Source: Neurospora tetraspora
Lineage: Eukaryota; Ascomycota; Sordariomycetes; Sordariales; Sordariaceae
DNA length: 64,000 bases
Reading direction: 5' to 3'
Assembly (NCBI RefSeq): GCF_033439725.1
Contig: NW_026944389.1
Location: 62,001-126,000 of the forward strand
Translations under genes and position numbers: made by a program
The notes under the pieces: model-generated
The model's input: the letters and a program-made list of their open reading frames with translations, nothing else
What the model was told of the DNA's origin: nothing
Database searches by the model: none
Shown here: positions 1 to 11,899 of the stretch, one piece after another
Numbering within the stretch: position 1 is the first letter of the stretch
How the letters are laid out: each line of letters opens with the position of its first letter

Positions 1-102
1 AATTATACTTTTCGGCGGTAGTATTATAGGTAGAGAATTTGTAGTTAATTATATTTTCGATTGAAGGAGATTAGTAGGATAGGTCAGGTTCGTTTAATTT
101 AA
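1..102. other. RIP-degraded AT-rich flank
   Basis: AT-rich DNA with no open frame. It is the left flank of the LTR element; its last five bases (98-102, TTTAA) are the left copy of that element's target-site duplication. The host repeat into which the element jumped continues at 2402. Confidence 0.7.
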
Positions 103-369
103 TGTAACGAGTCTGAACGAGTTAAACATAGCAAGCAGTCGTGTAAGGTTAAAATGCTATATTTAACAAGGAAAGAAAGAGAGGAAGGACTATATTAGAA
201 GGGTGCAGTTGAGACAAGGTTTTAAGGTGCGGGCGTACGGGCCGGGCAGGCCGGGCAGTCAGGTGGGTTTAGCTAACTAAAGAGGGTATATTGGCCTTAG
301 CGCCGGCTAGCTGCATGCAACTGGCTTAGCAATAGCCAAGTAAACACTCTGGGCACTGGCTCTATAATA
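103..369 (-). repeat. 3' LTR of gag-only element
   Basis: 267 bp, paired with 2130-2396. It begins TGTAAC on the plus strand and ends ATAATA; the terminal TG/CA dinucleotides are partly altered to TA, as RIP would do. Confidence 0.85.
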
Positions 370-999
370 TTACCCCCCTGCTCTCTAAACGAGAATCTAC
401 CATACAAGACTAAATATACGAAAATGACTAAAACCGTTAACTAGCCGCACCCAAACTAAATGTTCGCAGACGGGGAAGAAATTAATAATACTAAGACAAG
501 TATCTATATTAAGCCCCCAAATAAACGCTATATAACTACCTGCCTACTACCCGAATCGGTAACGAACGCGCCCGCCGTTACCCTTATAGAGTTATACCTA
601 ATAGCTACGGGCACTAAAATTAAATTAGAGGATATTTTTAAACCTTACCCATTAGGGATTTCTCTCTTGCCATAATACATTAGCAATCCGTGCTAGAGAT
701 AGTTAAAATAAGGCTATCACCTAATGCTTCGTAGCGCTCTACTTCTCCTACTAGTAGGAGCCTTACCCTTACCGCTATAAAGGTAGCTTAATAATCCTTA
801 TGCCTACGAAATATAACGTCTATTGCCCTCCAACGGTTGTGCGTTGTAGTAAATACTAGTATCTAATTAGCTATGCGATAAAAGGTAAGGTAAGGACTTA
901 TTGCGCCATCTATAAAATGAACTAATACTCTTATAATGACCTCGCCCTCCTAGTTGTTAGAAGCTCCTCCTTTGAACCCCCGAATAGCGCTCTCCTACC

Positions 1000-1960
1000 T
1001 ATAGTTTTATCAGGGTCGTCTTTAATAAGACTTTTTACTCAGTCTGAGAACTCCTCCTCTTAATTATCGCTATCGTAACCATCTAAGCCCCCAACCGGAC
1101 TATTGACCTTGATATTATTTATCCGCGTACCTCCCTTCTTATACTTCTTAGCCTAGTAAAAACCGTTACCGCAATTAGTACACTTGCCATCTCTCTTGTA
1201 TTATTAGCGTAGCTTGTTAGAGGGTTCGCTACCTTTTGTTTTTATCGTAGAGGCGTTAATTGAAGTATCTATAGAATCTCCGCCGTTATTATTAACCGGG
1301 CCACCATATCTCTAAGCATAAGACGAAGAGGTAGCCAAAAGAAAGGTATTGCTATTAAACTTCCTAAAGTAAAAAAGTAATTAAGAATACTACTTAGGTA
1401 CGTTAGTTCGGTCAGAGAGCCGTTATTTCTAATTATAGTTTAAGGTAGCAGTAAGTTAGCTAACTTTAGTAGTATCTAACTAAGAATCTATACGGGTATA
1501 GTATAGGACTTCTTCGAATCGAGCGATAAAGGCCGCTATAGATTCCTTAGTGCCGGACTTTTAACGTAGTTAGTAAAGCTTTTGACCAGTTTTCTTAGCC
1601 GTATTAGGGTCCCCATATGTAAGTTTAAGCTTATTAATAAACTTATAGGAAGATTGAGGGCCGTAGGCAGCGAAAGCGACGAGTAGTTTCTTAATAGCGG
1701 GTGATATGTAGGCGAGTAGATAGTAAAACTACGCTTTTAAATTGGTAATAGCTTGCCCGTCTATATAGAGTTTAGCTTACGCGTTTAAAACCTAAGTTTT
1801 AAAATCCTCCTTATTACCTAAGAATTTTTTGAAGGTGGGAAGGATTGGTTTCTGGGATAGCGGAGTATCGAGAGGGGAGGCCGAAGCTTTAAAATTAGCG
1901 ATCTCGGCAATTAATTGCTTAATTGAGGAGGCGAATTATCTTTAGCGTTTTTAAGAGTTT
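1000..1960 (-). pseudogene. Retrotransposon Gag remnant
   Basis: Read on the minus strand this stretch gives a Gag-like protein broken by stops. It has a helical capsid-like part with the phrase IDGQAITNLKAQFYYLL, then ESIAAFIARFEEVL, and further on a zinc-knuckle-like KCTNCGNG at about 1170-1190. The knuckle's His and last Cys positions read as Tyr, which C-to-T and G-to-A changes would produce. No protease, reverse transcriptase or integrase signature was seen. It is non-functional. Confidence 0.65.
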
Positions 1961-2129
1961 GTAGACTATACGATCTGAGGGAGTGGCTATTATTAAAATA
2001 TTATAGATGACGAAAAAGGATTATCTATCGCTAAGGAACGAAAACGATAGTAGGAACTCTTTCGGGCGTGCCTGCGAGAGGATAACGACGGAGGCAACCA
2101 GGGTCGTTTGAAAAGAGGGTCAAATATAA

Positions 2130-2396
2130 TATAACAGGTCTAAACGAGTTGAACACAGCGAGCAGTCGTGTAAGGTTGAAATGCTATATTTGATAAGGAA
2201 AGAAAGAGAGGAAAGACTATACTAGAAGGGTATAATTAAGACAAGGTTTTAAAGTGCGGGCGCACGGGCCAGGCAAGCCGGGCAGTCGAGTAGGTCCAGC
2301 CAACTAGAGAGGGTGTATTGGCCTTAGCGCTGGCTAGTTGCATGCAATTAGCTTGGTAATAGCCAAGTAAATACTCTGGGCACTAGCCCTATAATA
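2130..2396 (-). repeat. 5' LTR of gag-only element
   Basis: 267 bp, same length as its partner at 103-369. It starts TATAAC (TG altered to TA) and ends ATAATA, immediately followed by the duplication TTTAA (2397-2401). Confidence 0.85.
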
Positions 2397-2401
2397 TTTA
2401 A

Positions 2402-4340
2402 GGTTGTTATAGTATATTATTTATTATTTTATAATATTTAGCGCAGTAAATAGTGCTAGTAAATAGCAGCTTTCCGGGATAAGGCTAATTTGGGGACGAT
2501 TAATTAATTAATTATTCTAATTTTAATATTAATTGCTATATTAGTTTTGAGTTTAATTTAATAGACGAGTTTGATTCTAACTATATAAATTTTAATCTTA
2601 ATTTGGGGTTTAATATCTTTGATTTTAACAATTTCAATTCTAGTATTTTCGATTTTGGTTCCCCGTATTTCGATTCTAGTTATAGGAGTTTGGTTTATTA
2701 TTTTGGTACCCGAGTTGTTTTTAATTCTAATTTAATTGACGGGAAGTCGAAATTAGAATTTTGTTACCGTATTTTTGGAATGTTAATCTTTGGATTATAT
2801 TCTCCCTTTCTCGAAGTTCGTTTATTAATATATTAACGGTTAATAATAAATTTAATTTAATTAAATTTATTTAAATTTTAGGGTGGAAGGTTTCGAAGAC
2901 GGCAATTAGTTAGCCGAGTAGATTAAGGTTATAACTTTTAGTACTACGAATAGTAGTTTAGATAAAAGCTAATATATTCTTGCTTTAATATACGTTGTAT
3001 AATATAAATCTAGCCTTTTCAATTTTAATTAAAGTAATTAAATAATGAAGTTTGAATTTATCTTTTAATTTTATATAAGTAGTATTAATAAAGCTTGTTT
3101 CGAATAATAAATAATTAATTTTAGAAAGTACGTAATTATATTAAATTAAGGTAGGGCTTATAAAATATTAGGCCTAAATTTAATAGATTTAAATTTTGTT
3201 ATTATCCTTAAAGTCTTTAATTTAATATTTAAATTTATTAATAAAGGCGTAGACATTTATATATTTCTTAATTTTCTCGTTAAAAATAATGATATTAATA
3301 AATATTAGAGATAGGTTAAAGTAATTAATATTTTTTATTTTAATATTATACTTTGAATTGGATGTTATTAGAGGGTTTTTCGCGTTTATTCTAATTATTA
3401 TTTCGGCGACTATTTTTATTATAAGGGAGATAATCTCTATTTATATTAACTCTTTCATTATTTTAATATTTTTAGTTTTATTGAATTTTTAATTTTAAAA
3501 TTCCCGAAGTTTAATTTTTCGTTATTAATTTTTTCGACGTTAAGCTTCTTCGAATTCGAGTTAATAACGAGCTTTTTTAAATTTAATGCGATATTATTAA
3601 TCTTCGTCGAATTCGATTTAATGATAGGCTTTTTTAAATTCGTTTTAATAATAATATTTAATAAATTTGGTTTAATGACGAATTTCTTTAAATTAAATTT
3701 AATAAAGAACTTTTCCGAATTCGATCTAACGACGACGTTGGGTTTTAAGCTATTAAATTTATTAGTATTAATATTTTTTAAATTTAAATTATTAATAGAG
3801 TTTTCGGATTTTTTATTATTAATATAATTTTTTAACTTTTCGTTAATAACGTTCTCAACTTTTTTATTATTAAAATTCCGTTGTTAAATGTATAGTATAA
3901 TTAACGATAGTTTCCTATTATTATTCATATTATTAATTTATTTTTTAATGTTTATATTATATATAAATTATTTTTTAAAAACGTTCGAATTTATTAAAGA
4001 GATTTTCTAATATTAGAAAATAATATAGAATTAATTTTTTATTCATTGATAGGGATAAAAGAAGTTCAGTAAAATTGGAAGTATCTTCTAAATTAATTTT
4101 AAATTTAGTTCTAAGTCTGGGAATTTTAAATACGGAGTTGGGATCCTAAAGTTATTCTATTGAGGCCTATTAATATTATTTAAATTATTAAAGTTTGGTT
4201 TAGAAAGTTTAATTTGGTACAAAGGGGGATTATTTATAGTATTGGATTTAATTATTATAGAATTTAAGACGATAAAATATAGGAGGATTGAGAGGGTTTA
4301 TAAATTATTAATCGGGCTATTTTTAAATTTATTGAAATTA
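2402..4340. other. RIP-degraded repeat, unassigned
   Basis: AT-rich sequence with stops in all frames and short Phe/Asn/Ile-rich open frames typical of mutated repeats. No protein family could be recognised. It is the older repeat layer into which both the LTR element and the solo LTR inserted. Confidence 0.6.
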
Positions 4341-4345
4341 ATCTT

Positions 4346-4547
4346 TGTGACGGCTGGTGCTGTCATGGGTCACATGGTTCAGGCGCAGGTTCTGGGCTTG
4401 GCTCCGGCTGCCTCCCAGTTAGGGTATAAGAACCTCGCCTCTTCTATTAGCCTTCCCTTTTGGGATTTCTTCCTTCTTCAACTTCTTGTCTTTAGTCCAA
4501 GTTAGCTAAATGGTACAATCATCACACTGTCTAGCTACGCCGTGACA
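4346..4547 (-). mobile_element. Solo LTR without RIP, TSD ATCTT
   Basis: A 202-bp block of normal base composition inside AT-rich DNA. On the minus strand it starts TGTCACGGC and ends GCCGTCACA, the TG...CA form of an LTR with short inverted ends. It is flanked by a perfect 5-bp duplication ATCTT (4341-4345 and 4548-4552). No internal region or second LTR is present, so it is a solo LTR. Orientation cannot be fixed without a full copy. Its lack of C-to-T decay means it inserted after the surroundings were mutated. Confidence 0.8.
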
Positions 4548-4552
4548 ATCTT

Positions 4553-5370
4553 TAAGGAATTAATATTACGATTATTATTTAATAAATTTAGTAAGTTAAT
4601 ATATTAAAGTAATTTATATTTTAAATTGTTATAGGGTCTATAGTTGATTCCTGTAGGGAATTCTAATTTTTTTTTTAGTATTTTTAATAAGTTAGAAATC
4701 TAGTAAGGGAAATTTTATTATTTGCCTAAATTGGCGGATATTTTTCTTTTTTAGTAGGGAATTAATCTTCTGGTTTAAAAGTTAATTTAAGAAGACAAAT
4801 GAAATCAATATCTTCGCTTGTAATTCGGGTAGTATAAATATAGTTTTTAGTATAAAAATAAAATAGTTGTCGAGTTTTTAGAAATGTATTAGATATTTGG
4901 TAGGGATTGATATATGTAATTATAATTTTAATGCGAGGCGTAGAGATTTTTGGCGGGGTAAATTAGTTTCGGGGTTTGAAATTTAAGTGTAAAATAGCGA
5001 TGTAAGTTTAGAAATTGGTATTAAAATCTGCGGAAGTTCGGTATAAGTTAATTGAAGGTTGAATTTGGGTATTTTTTAATCGTTTTAGTAGGTAAAGTAA
5101 TTAGTTTAAATAGAATTAAATATTTTAATTTTGAATTTCATAGTTAAGTGTTTAATTAGTATTATTATTATTAGACCGATAGATTAATTAGAAGTATCCT
5201 CGTTAAACGATTGAAATAAAATATAAAAGGGAAGATTTGATTGATTTTGGTCGATGCCTTCGATTTTTCAATAGTTTACGCGTTCGATTCGCGATAGTAT
5301 ACTACTTTGTAAGGGTAATGAAATTTGTAATATAATGTATGTATAGATTGATGATGAAGTAGGCTAAGTC
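4553..5370. other. RIP-degraded repeat, unassigned
   Basis: Continuation of the AT-rich decayed repeat to the right of the solo LTR. No recognisable coding remnant. Base composition returns to normal at about 5370-5400. Confidence 0.6.
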
Positions 5371-6228
5371 TAGGTTAAGCTTGTGGCCGATTCGAAGTAT
5401 ATATACCCTCTTAGTGCTTTATTTATTGGGTACTTCCTTCTTTGGAGTTTGGCTTGTGCTAAGCCTAGCCTGGCTTGGCCTGCCTGGCAGGTGCATGCCT
5501 GGCAGTGCCCTGACACCGTGGAACTTGTGCAAAGGTCGCACACCTCGTGCTGACTTCCATTATTTAAATGTGAGACGATCATTTGTGCTGATTCATTTAA
5601 CTCCCACAAGTGCTATATACTCAACAGATGGGCGTCACTGCATCAACTGAGATGTTCATGTTGTCCGCGACTGTCGTCGCCTCGTCCATCATTTTGTCTT
5701 CACATGTACTGTACCGTACTGTATTTGTAGAACTGTTGCGTGTAGAGAAGTCCCTTGCGCGATGATTGGTCAATCCCCTCAATTTTCACGTGACTCTCAG
5801 AAGGGTTCCTTTCCATGACGTGCACCTCTTTCAGTTTTGACGCTTCCGCCTTCAACATCATCACCGTCATTCTTGGAGTCGCTCCCATCATACATTCATT
5901 TCCGCGTGTATCTATTTGCTGGGAGTCTCCTCCCCTTGGCTGCTTCAATACGCTATCGACACTTTGCATCCTTCACATTCTCGTCAATGACTGTTCTCCA
6001 GGTCTTTTCATTTAGCCGGCAACCCTAACCCGTGACTACTCCCTCATGTATTTGATCTCTAGCCGACTAGGCAGCCGTCAGGCACCAAAGCCACCAACCC
6101 AAATGTCTGGTGTAAACAACAACCATCCGCGATCACCTCTAATGCTCTCTTCTTTTCGCATCCTTTAAGAGTTTCGTGTCCCGTTCCGCAGCAGTACTTC
6201 GCGAACGCAACATCTTCCTCTAGGCAGG
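5371..6228. other. Intergenic, upstream of HET gene
   Basis: Normal-composition DNA between the RIP block and the HET-domain gene. Short open frames on both strands overlap each other and show no family signature. It presumably holds the HET promoter. Confidence 0.5.
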
Positions 6229-8566
6229 ATGATTTGCGCGGATTGTTCCAATTTGGCCGTGCACATCAACACCGGAGTTTACACATCCGATTGCGCCTGG
6301 AAGACAATTACACAGCTCCTCGGTGGCAATGCTTATCAAAATTGCGACTTGTGCAAGGCGTACGTCTCCAACATTTCCCATGGGAAAAATTATCTTGTCT
6401 ACAGGAAAATACCCTATAGCGAAATGGATCCGGAAAAACCAATTCGAGTCCGCGCCTCAAGTTATCGTGGACGTGGCACTCCGGAGACCCCTCACATACT
6501 CTGCCAGGTTTACTTCTCCTCATGTGGATTTTACAGACCTTTAGTCAGCTTTCGAATTTGGCGGGGTAAGTACCTCATCTACACTTTCACTCACATACCT
6601 TATCTGTCTCCCATGTTTCGTATGATCGTAGCTGAAATCCCCGGCAGTAACGTTATGATATTGTCCGGTCAGAACTCACAGCATCTGACACTTCCATTTT
6701 CATCTAGAGCCCGTTGTCCTGGGTTCCCTTCCCTACCATGATAGCCAAAGAATACACAACGGGCCCGTCGGTGATCCTAAGGTTATCCAGCGACTTGAAT
6801 TCCAAAAGAGGCCGCACGTGGCTCAGACACGATATACCTCGCAGTCTCGACACCCACAGGAGAGTGTTGCATGGACAAAACCTATCATGGACGCCAGAGG
6901 GCCAGAAACTGCTGCTCAACTAAGATTTTGGCTGTGGAAATGTGTTAATGATCACCCGAAGTGCAGAATGGCGCTGTCTGGTAAAAGATTTGGCATGCAT
7001 TCCCACACCTCATCCTTGGATCAGACCAAGTTACCCTCCCGGATACTCGACGTTGGTTCTGCCGATTCAAGTGTTGTCAGACTTGTCAAAACCACAACAG
7101 AAACTCCCAGCGGTTCCTACGTTGCACTCAGCCATTGTTGGGGCCCCCCAGACAAACAGCCGCTCAAAACCACGTGTGATACATTGGAGGATTACATACG
7201 CCACGGTATCCCACTGGCTTGCCTGCCTCAGACATTTGCGGACGCGGTTTGGGTGACCAGGGTGTTGGGAATCCGCTATCTATGGATCGATTCTCTGTGC
7301 ATCATCCAAGACAGTCTGTCGGACTGGGAAGTAGAGTCGCAAAAAATGGGCCCAATCTATGAAGGAGCGACACTCACATTGGGAGCTGCGTATGCCCGCG
7401 ATTCTTCCGAAGGGTTGTTCAAAGGTCTTCAACGACCGGACCCGGAGAAGGTCGTCAAAGTGTATACGCCCATGGAAGGATCCTCGGCCCTGGCACCCTT
7501 TGTGACATGCTTTCTTCCTGAAAAAGAGTGGGCACCCTCATACATTGGCGCGTGGTATGACAGCCCCTTGGCCAAACGCGCGTGGGTGATGCAAGAATGG
7601 GGCCTCTCCCGCCGCTTTGTATGGTCTGAAAACAACTCACTGCTCTGGAGGTGCCGAGAAAAACATGAGACGGAACCCTATGTCACATGCTGGCATACGT
7701 TCGACAAGCTAACCAGCAACTGGCTTCGGTTGATGCAGGACTATGTTCGGATGCAGCTCACTTATGAGACTGATAGACTGGTTGCGCTTCGTGGCATTGT
7801 AACAGCCCTCAAAGAGTCTTACAGGAAAGAGCAAGAATACCATTTCGGCATATGGCTGGAGGGACACAAGACAGTTTTTTCGCTGTTTTGGGAGAAAACC
7901 GACCTTCATACCGACACACCCGGAACGGGTCTCCACGGAATCCCTTCCTGGAGTTGGGCATCTGTGGTTGACGAGAAAGAATTTACCCTAATGCCCGACG
8001 ACACCGATTTGGGGCTAAAAAACACCCGGTACCATTACGACAACCAAGGTATAACCGCAGACAACAACGGAATCGAGCTTCACTTGCGCGCACCGATAGG
8101 CATAGTTCAGCTTTGTCTGGAGGGGAGTTATGATAAAGTTTGTCGACAAAAGTCTGCGAACCGTTATCGAAGGATGTCGATTTACAGCACAAACTCGAGT
8201 CCCAACAACAGCATTTACAGCACAAACTCGAGTCCCAACAACAGCATTTACAGCACAGATGCCGAGGGAACTAATAGCGCAGTGGCCTTAGGTTGCCTAA
8301 CCCTCGACTATACGATTGACGTGCTCAACTGTCCTACACCGTCCGGTATTACGCACCACGTTATTCCGCTCGTCAGAGTAGACGAAGCGCTCACCGCCAA
8401 TGATTACATGCTCGTCGTCGAACCCGCAAACAAGCCCGATGGCAGCAAGGCTTATCGACGAGTAGGAATGGGCTTTGTTAAGGGGGGGTGGGAAACGTAT
8501 GATGGATGGTCCTGCTGGAGAAACATGCTCTCTGAGATGGAGACAGAGGATATCGTCCTCGTTTGA
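6229..8566 (+). CDS. HET-domain (heterokaryon incompatibility) protein
   Basis: Two exons, 6229-6565 and 6708-8566, with an intron starting GTAAGT and ending CTAG; both sides agree in phase and give 731 aa. The N-terminus has a CDLC cysteine pair common in this family. The HET domain lies at about residues 245-350: YVALSHCWG, then LGIRYLWIDSLCIIQD with a following DW, then GAAYARDSSEGLF, the usual three blocks. HET proteins control non-self recognition and cell death when unlike hyphae fuse; the specific partner is unknown. Near the C-terminus an 11-residue unit containing SIYSTN is repeated in tandem (33-bp DNA repeat, about 8179-8260). The reading frame is intact, so it is probably functional. 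The start codon is the first ATG of exon 1. Confidence 0.88.
8179..8260 (+). repeat. 33-bp in-frame tandem repeat in HET gene
   Basis: Two near-identical 33-bp units plus a partial third encode repeats of SIYSTNSSPNN. Being a multiple of three, unit gain or loss keeps the frame. Confidence 0.85.
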
Positions 8567-9749
8567 CACGGTACTACCTTGTCGCAACGATGAGCTGAAT
8601 ACCGGGGACCAATTTCCTTCGATGTGTTTGTTGTCGATTTGCGTCGCTCGTATACATGTAGTCAAAGTCTGAGGACTCTACGTTGGCAATTTGTGCTGCA
8701 AAGCTCTGCTCCTGCGTCGTTTGGAACTGTCCCTTCCTTTTTCTTTCCATGTTTTCGTCTCTTTTTTTCCCTGGTGGAATTGGCTGCGGCACGAGTATGA
8801 TGAAGAGGGAAGAAAACAAAAACAATGTTGCCGGGGAAAAAAACTATCTCTTTCGTCCTCGTCGATTGCCTGATATTCGAACTTGCGAGCGCGCATCTCG
8901 GAAACTCGAACACCATTTGTCTTGCGTCGTCGCATTCAATATTCTCAGTTCTCATTTCTCAACCCCAGGTTTTGCCAAAATCTCAAAGAAAGAAGAACGG
9001 GAACATCCGAAATTCGCGTGCCTCGGCCCACCGACACATCCACTGATTGACGCTCCCGCTCGGCTCCCCGCATCGGGCGGGGTCCGAGACTGATCAGGGA
9101 TTCAGGGGGCATTGTCCAGCGGGGCATTTTCCAGAAGAGGATCAACTTGCGAATGAAGGTTTTGATTTTTGACAGCTTTGACAGCATGCATGAATTTCCC
9201 TCTCGTGTTTCCCCAACGTCGTTTCCGTATGTCAAAACGTGGGAAATGGCCATGTTACCATGTAGCATTCGGTCCGTTGAGGTTGGGAACCACGATCGAA
9301 CGATAGGCCCGGGGGCCTTTGTGGTGTCTGCTGACCGGGGCCCCGGGCTTGCCGGCTAGATCTTAGCGGACTTGGCTGTGTCTTAGCAGCTCCACAAAGG
9401 ATGGCGGCCTCCCCCTGTTAGTGTCATGATAGCGCGCCATTGCATTTCTTGCTTGCCTGTTTTGTTCCTGCTTCCTGCCCCCAACCACAAAGCCTCAATC
9501 CCACCTGACCACACCCTTCTTGTGCTTTCCCATCTGCACCGCCCGGACTCACCCGTCCCTTCTTCTTCTTCTTTTTTTTTCTTCTCTTCTCTTTCCCTTT
9601 TTCATCGTCAAAGAGCTGTACACACGGACACGCTAAGACACGCAGCTTTTATACGGTCGATCGGGGCAACACGAGACCCTCAACTCACTCCCTCACTCAC
9701 TCACCGACACCCCCGTAACCACAGTCAACCTCATATCATTACCGCCAAA
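8567..9749. other. Intergenic; promoter and leader of CE5 gene
   Basis: No supported gene. A pyrimidine-rich tract (about 9557-9605) lies in the probable promoter or 5' leader of the esterase gene, as is common in fungi. Confidence 0.5.
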
Positions 9750-10830
9750 ATGTGGACAATCGTCGCCCGCTTTGTCGAGGCCGCTGCCTCCGTCTCCCAC
9801 TACACCCGTGAGGAGCCCTGCGCGACCGGCATCCATCTGATCGTCGCCCGCGGCAGCAGTGAAGCTCCAGGTCTCGGGCGAATCGGCGTTGTAGCCCGGA
9901 ACGTCACCCTGCTCCTTCCCGGATCGACCATCGAGGCCATCGACTATCCCGCCACCTTCGCCAACTACACCACCTCGGAGGAGAAGGGAGCCATTGCCTT
10001 TGAGAAGAGTCTCGTTGACTACCATGCGAAGTGCCCGGACACCAAGGTTGCCCTGCTGGGTTACTCCCAGGGTGCGCAGGCTATGATGGACTCGCTTTGT
10101 GGCGGAATTCCTGGAGAGGGCTCGGATTATCAGGCTAGCAAGGGGTACTTGGAGGTGTTCAATGAGACGGGTATGTTTCTCTCCAACCTTTCATCTATCA
10201 TCTTTGAAATTGGGGACCTGGACCCCTGAGATTGGGCATGAAGCTGACGTGAGACAACGACAGTCGTCGCGGCCGTCGCCTACGGTGACCCAAGCCACAC
10301 AGCCGGGGCTCCCTGGAACCTTGGCTCCAGCACAAAGACTGGCGTAAGTCTCCCTTGTTCAGCCACTTTACCCCCCTGATTCGCTATTGACACCAATACC
10401 AACCCAGATCTTCCCCCGCGAGAACGTGACCTCCTGCCTGCCCCTCGCTTCGCACATCGCCTCTTGGTGCGACACGGGCGACATTTACTGCGATTCTGGC
10501 TCGGACATCACCGTGCACGGCGGTTACTTTGGCAACTACACCATGGAGACTGTCAAGTGGATCGTTGAGAAGTACAACGCTTCGATTGCTGCCGGCCAGA
10601 ACGGCGGTTCCGACTCGGGTAACTCGACTACCACTGTTCCTGTTCCCTCGTCCACTTCGACTGGTGTTGCTGTCCCGACTGGATCTGGATCGGTGGTTGT
10701 GAGTGCGACCCCCAGCGCTTCTGCTTCGGGCGCGCCTGTTCAGGGTGCTGCGGTTAGTGTGAGGGGATCGGGCGTGATGGTTTTGGCTGGTGTTGTTGGT
10801 GCTGTCGGTATGGGTCTTGGTCTCTTCTAG
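9750..10830 (+). CDS. Cutinase/acetylxylan esterase family (CE5), GPI-like tail
   Basis: Three exons (9750-10170, 10264-10343, 10408-10830), with introns of 93 and 64 nt whose phases agree; 307 aa. The start has a good context (GCCAAAATG). The alpha/beta-hydrolase fold is recognisable from HLIVARGSSEAPG and GYSQG (nucleophile Ser106), then AYGDPSHTAG, and the C-terminal Asp192/His204 pair in the CE5 spacing (12 residues apart). CE5 enzymes hydrolyse acetyl-xylan or cutin ester bonds outside the cell. After the domain comes a Ser/Thr-rich stretch and a hydrophobic end, which looks like a GPI-anchor signal. The N-terminal secretion signal is short and weak. It faces a second CE5 gene end to end. 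Confidence 0.88.
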
Positions 10831-11150
10831 AGCTGAGTGGGTGAGCTGAGGTTGGGAGAGTGAATGAAGAGGAATGAAGTACGAAATGGATTGGATACGA
10901 GTGATGATTGGACGGAGGGTATATGCCTTTAATCCCTATGAATTATATTTCATGAACAGACCTTTTACCTAGAACTAATGTTGATGGGAATCAAGTTTGG
11001 TTAGACAAATAGCCTCCGGCTTTCGGGACCCTGCCCCTGTATTACAACATCGTGCTGTGCAGTACCTGGGGGCCATGCACCATGTTGTCCAACACCGAGG
11101 GCCGCATGAACCCACCCATGCCGTTATCTCCGACCCAACCCAACCTCAAC
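10831..11150. other. Convergent 3' region between two CE5 genes
   Basis: About 320 bp separating the stops of the two facing esterase genes; it must hold both 3' ends. No other feature seen. Confidence 0.6.
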
Positions 11151-11899
11151 TCAAGCGGCATCCACCAACTTCTTCACAAACGCCAACGCTTGCTGTCCAT
11201 ACTTGTTCACATACTGCTGATGTGAGTTCGCATCATTCCCATTGCAGCAATAAGGATCAGTCGAGTCGCAATAGCTCTGAATGATCGACGGGCTGGCAGG
11301 TGAGCATTTAAATCCGCTCGGGCGGGCCGCAAACTGTTACACAGCTTCGTCAGCACCATCATTACTATCTCAAACCCACCACTTCAAATTTGACTTACCC
11401 CCTTCGCCTTACACGTCCCAACATTATACGGCAGTCCAACAACATTATGCGGATCCCCCATAAAAATCGCCGCCTTCACAGCCCTCAGCGCATTGCCCGT
11501 CAACGTCGCCCCCGCCCCTCCGCACAGCGCATTATCCATGATCTGTCCGCCCTGACTATACCCGACCAACACGATCTTCGTATCCGGGCATCTCTGGTTC
11601 AAGTTGGTCACGGCTTTGACCACGGCCGCAGTCCCCTGTGAGGCGCTGTTGTCGTAAGACACGCCTCCGCACGAGGATTGCCCACCGCAGGCTGGGTACA
11701 CGATGGCTTCCTTGGTGGAGCCGGGGCAGGCGGAGGCGATGCTGTTGACGAGGCCGGCGGAGGTGCCGTAGCCTTGCGGGGCGGTGGTCTCGCGGGCGCC
11801 GAAGATGTGGACTTTGGGGCAGGAATAGGATTGGCGGGAGGTGAGGGGGCCGGCGGCGGCGAGGCCGGTGAGGAGGAGGCTGAGGGTTGGGAATTTCAT
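11151..11899 (-). CDS. Secreted acetylxylan esterase (CE5)
   Basis: Exons 11899-11399 and 11333-11151 (minus), intron 65 nt with GTAAGT donor, phase 0; 227 aa. A clear signal peptide (MKFPTLSLLLTGLAAAGPLT) is followed by the compact CE5 fold: HIFGARETTAPQGYG, nucleophile Ser115 in GYSQGG, FMGDPHNVVGLPYN, and Asp193/His205 in the CDSTDPYCC...SHQQY block. Sequence and length match fungal acetylxylan esterase II more closely than cutinase. It removes acetyl groups from xylan during plant-wall breakdown. Unlike its neighbour it has no Ser/Thr tail or hydrophobic end, so it is a free secreted enzyme. Confidence 0.92.

Larger units (their letters stand above)
103..2396 (-). mobile_element. Gag-only LTR retroelement (RIP-mutated)
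   Basis: Two direct repeats of exactly 267 bp (103-369 and 2130-2396) enclose about 1.76 kb. Both are flanked by the same 5-bp duplication TTTAA (98-102 and 2397-2401). Orientation is minus: a purine tract (minus strand, about 370-386) adjoins the repeat at 103-369, which is therefore the 3' LTR. On the minus strand the interior reads as a decayed Gag. The only coding signal is Gag, and there is no room for a full pol, so the element is non-autonomous or internally deleted. LTR differences are nearly all transitions, as expected from RIP. Confidence 0.85.

Noticed and set aside
1-5370. CRISPR array or other prokaryotic feature in the AT-rich block
   Set aside because: No regular spacer-repeat pattern; the two repeats seen are LTRs and the genes around are intron-bearing fungal genes.
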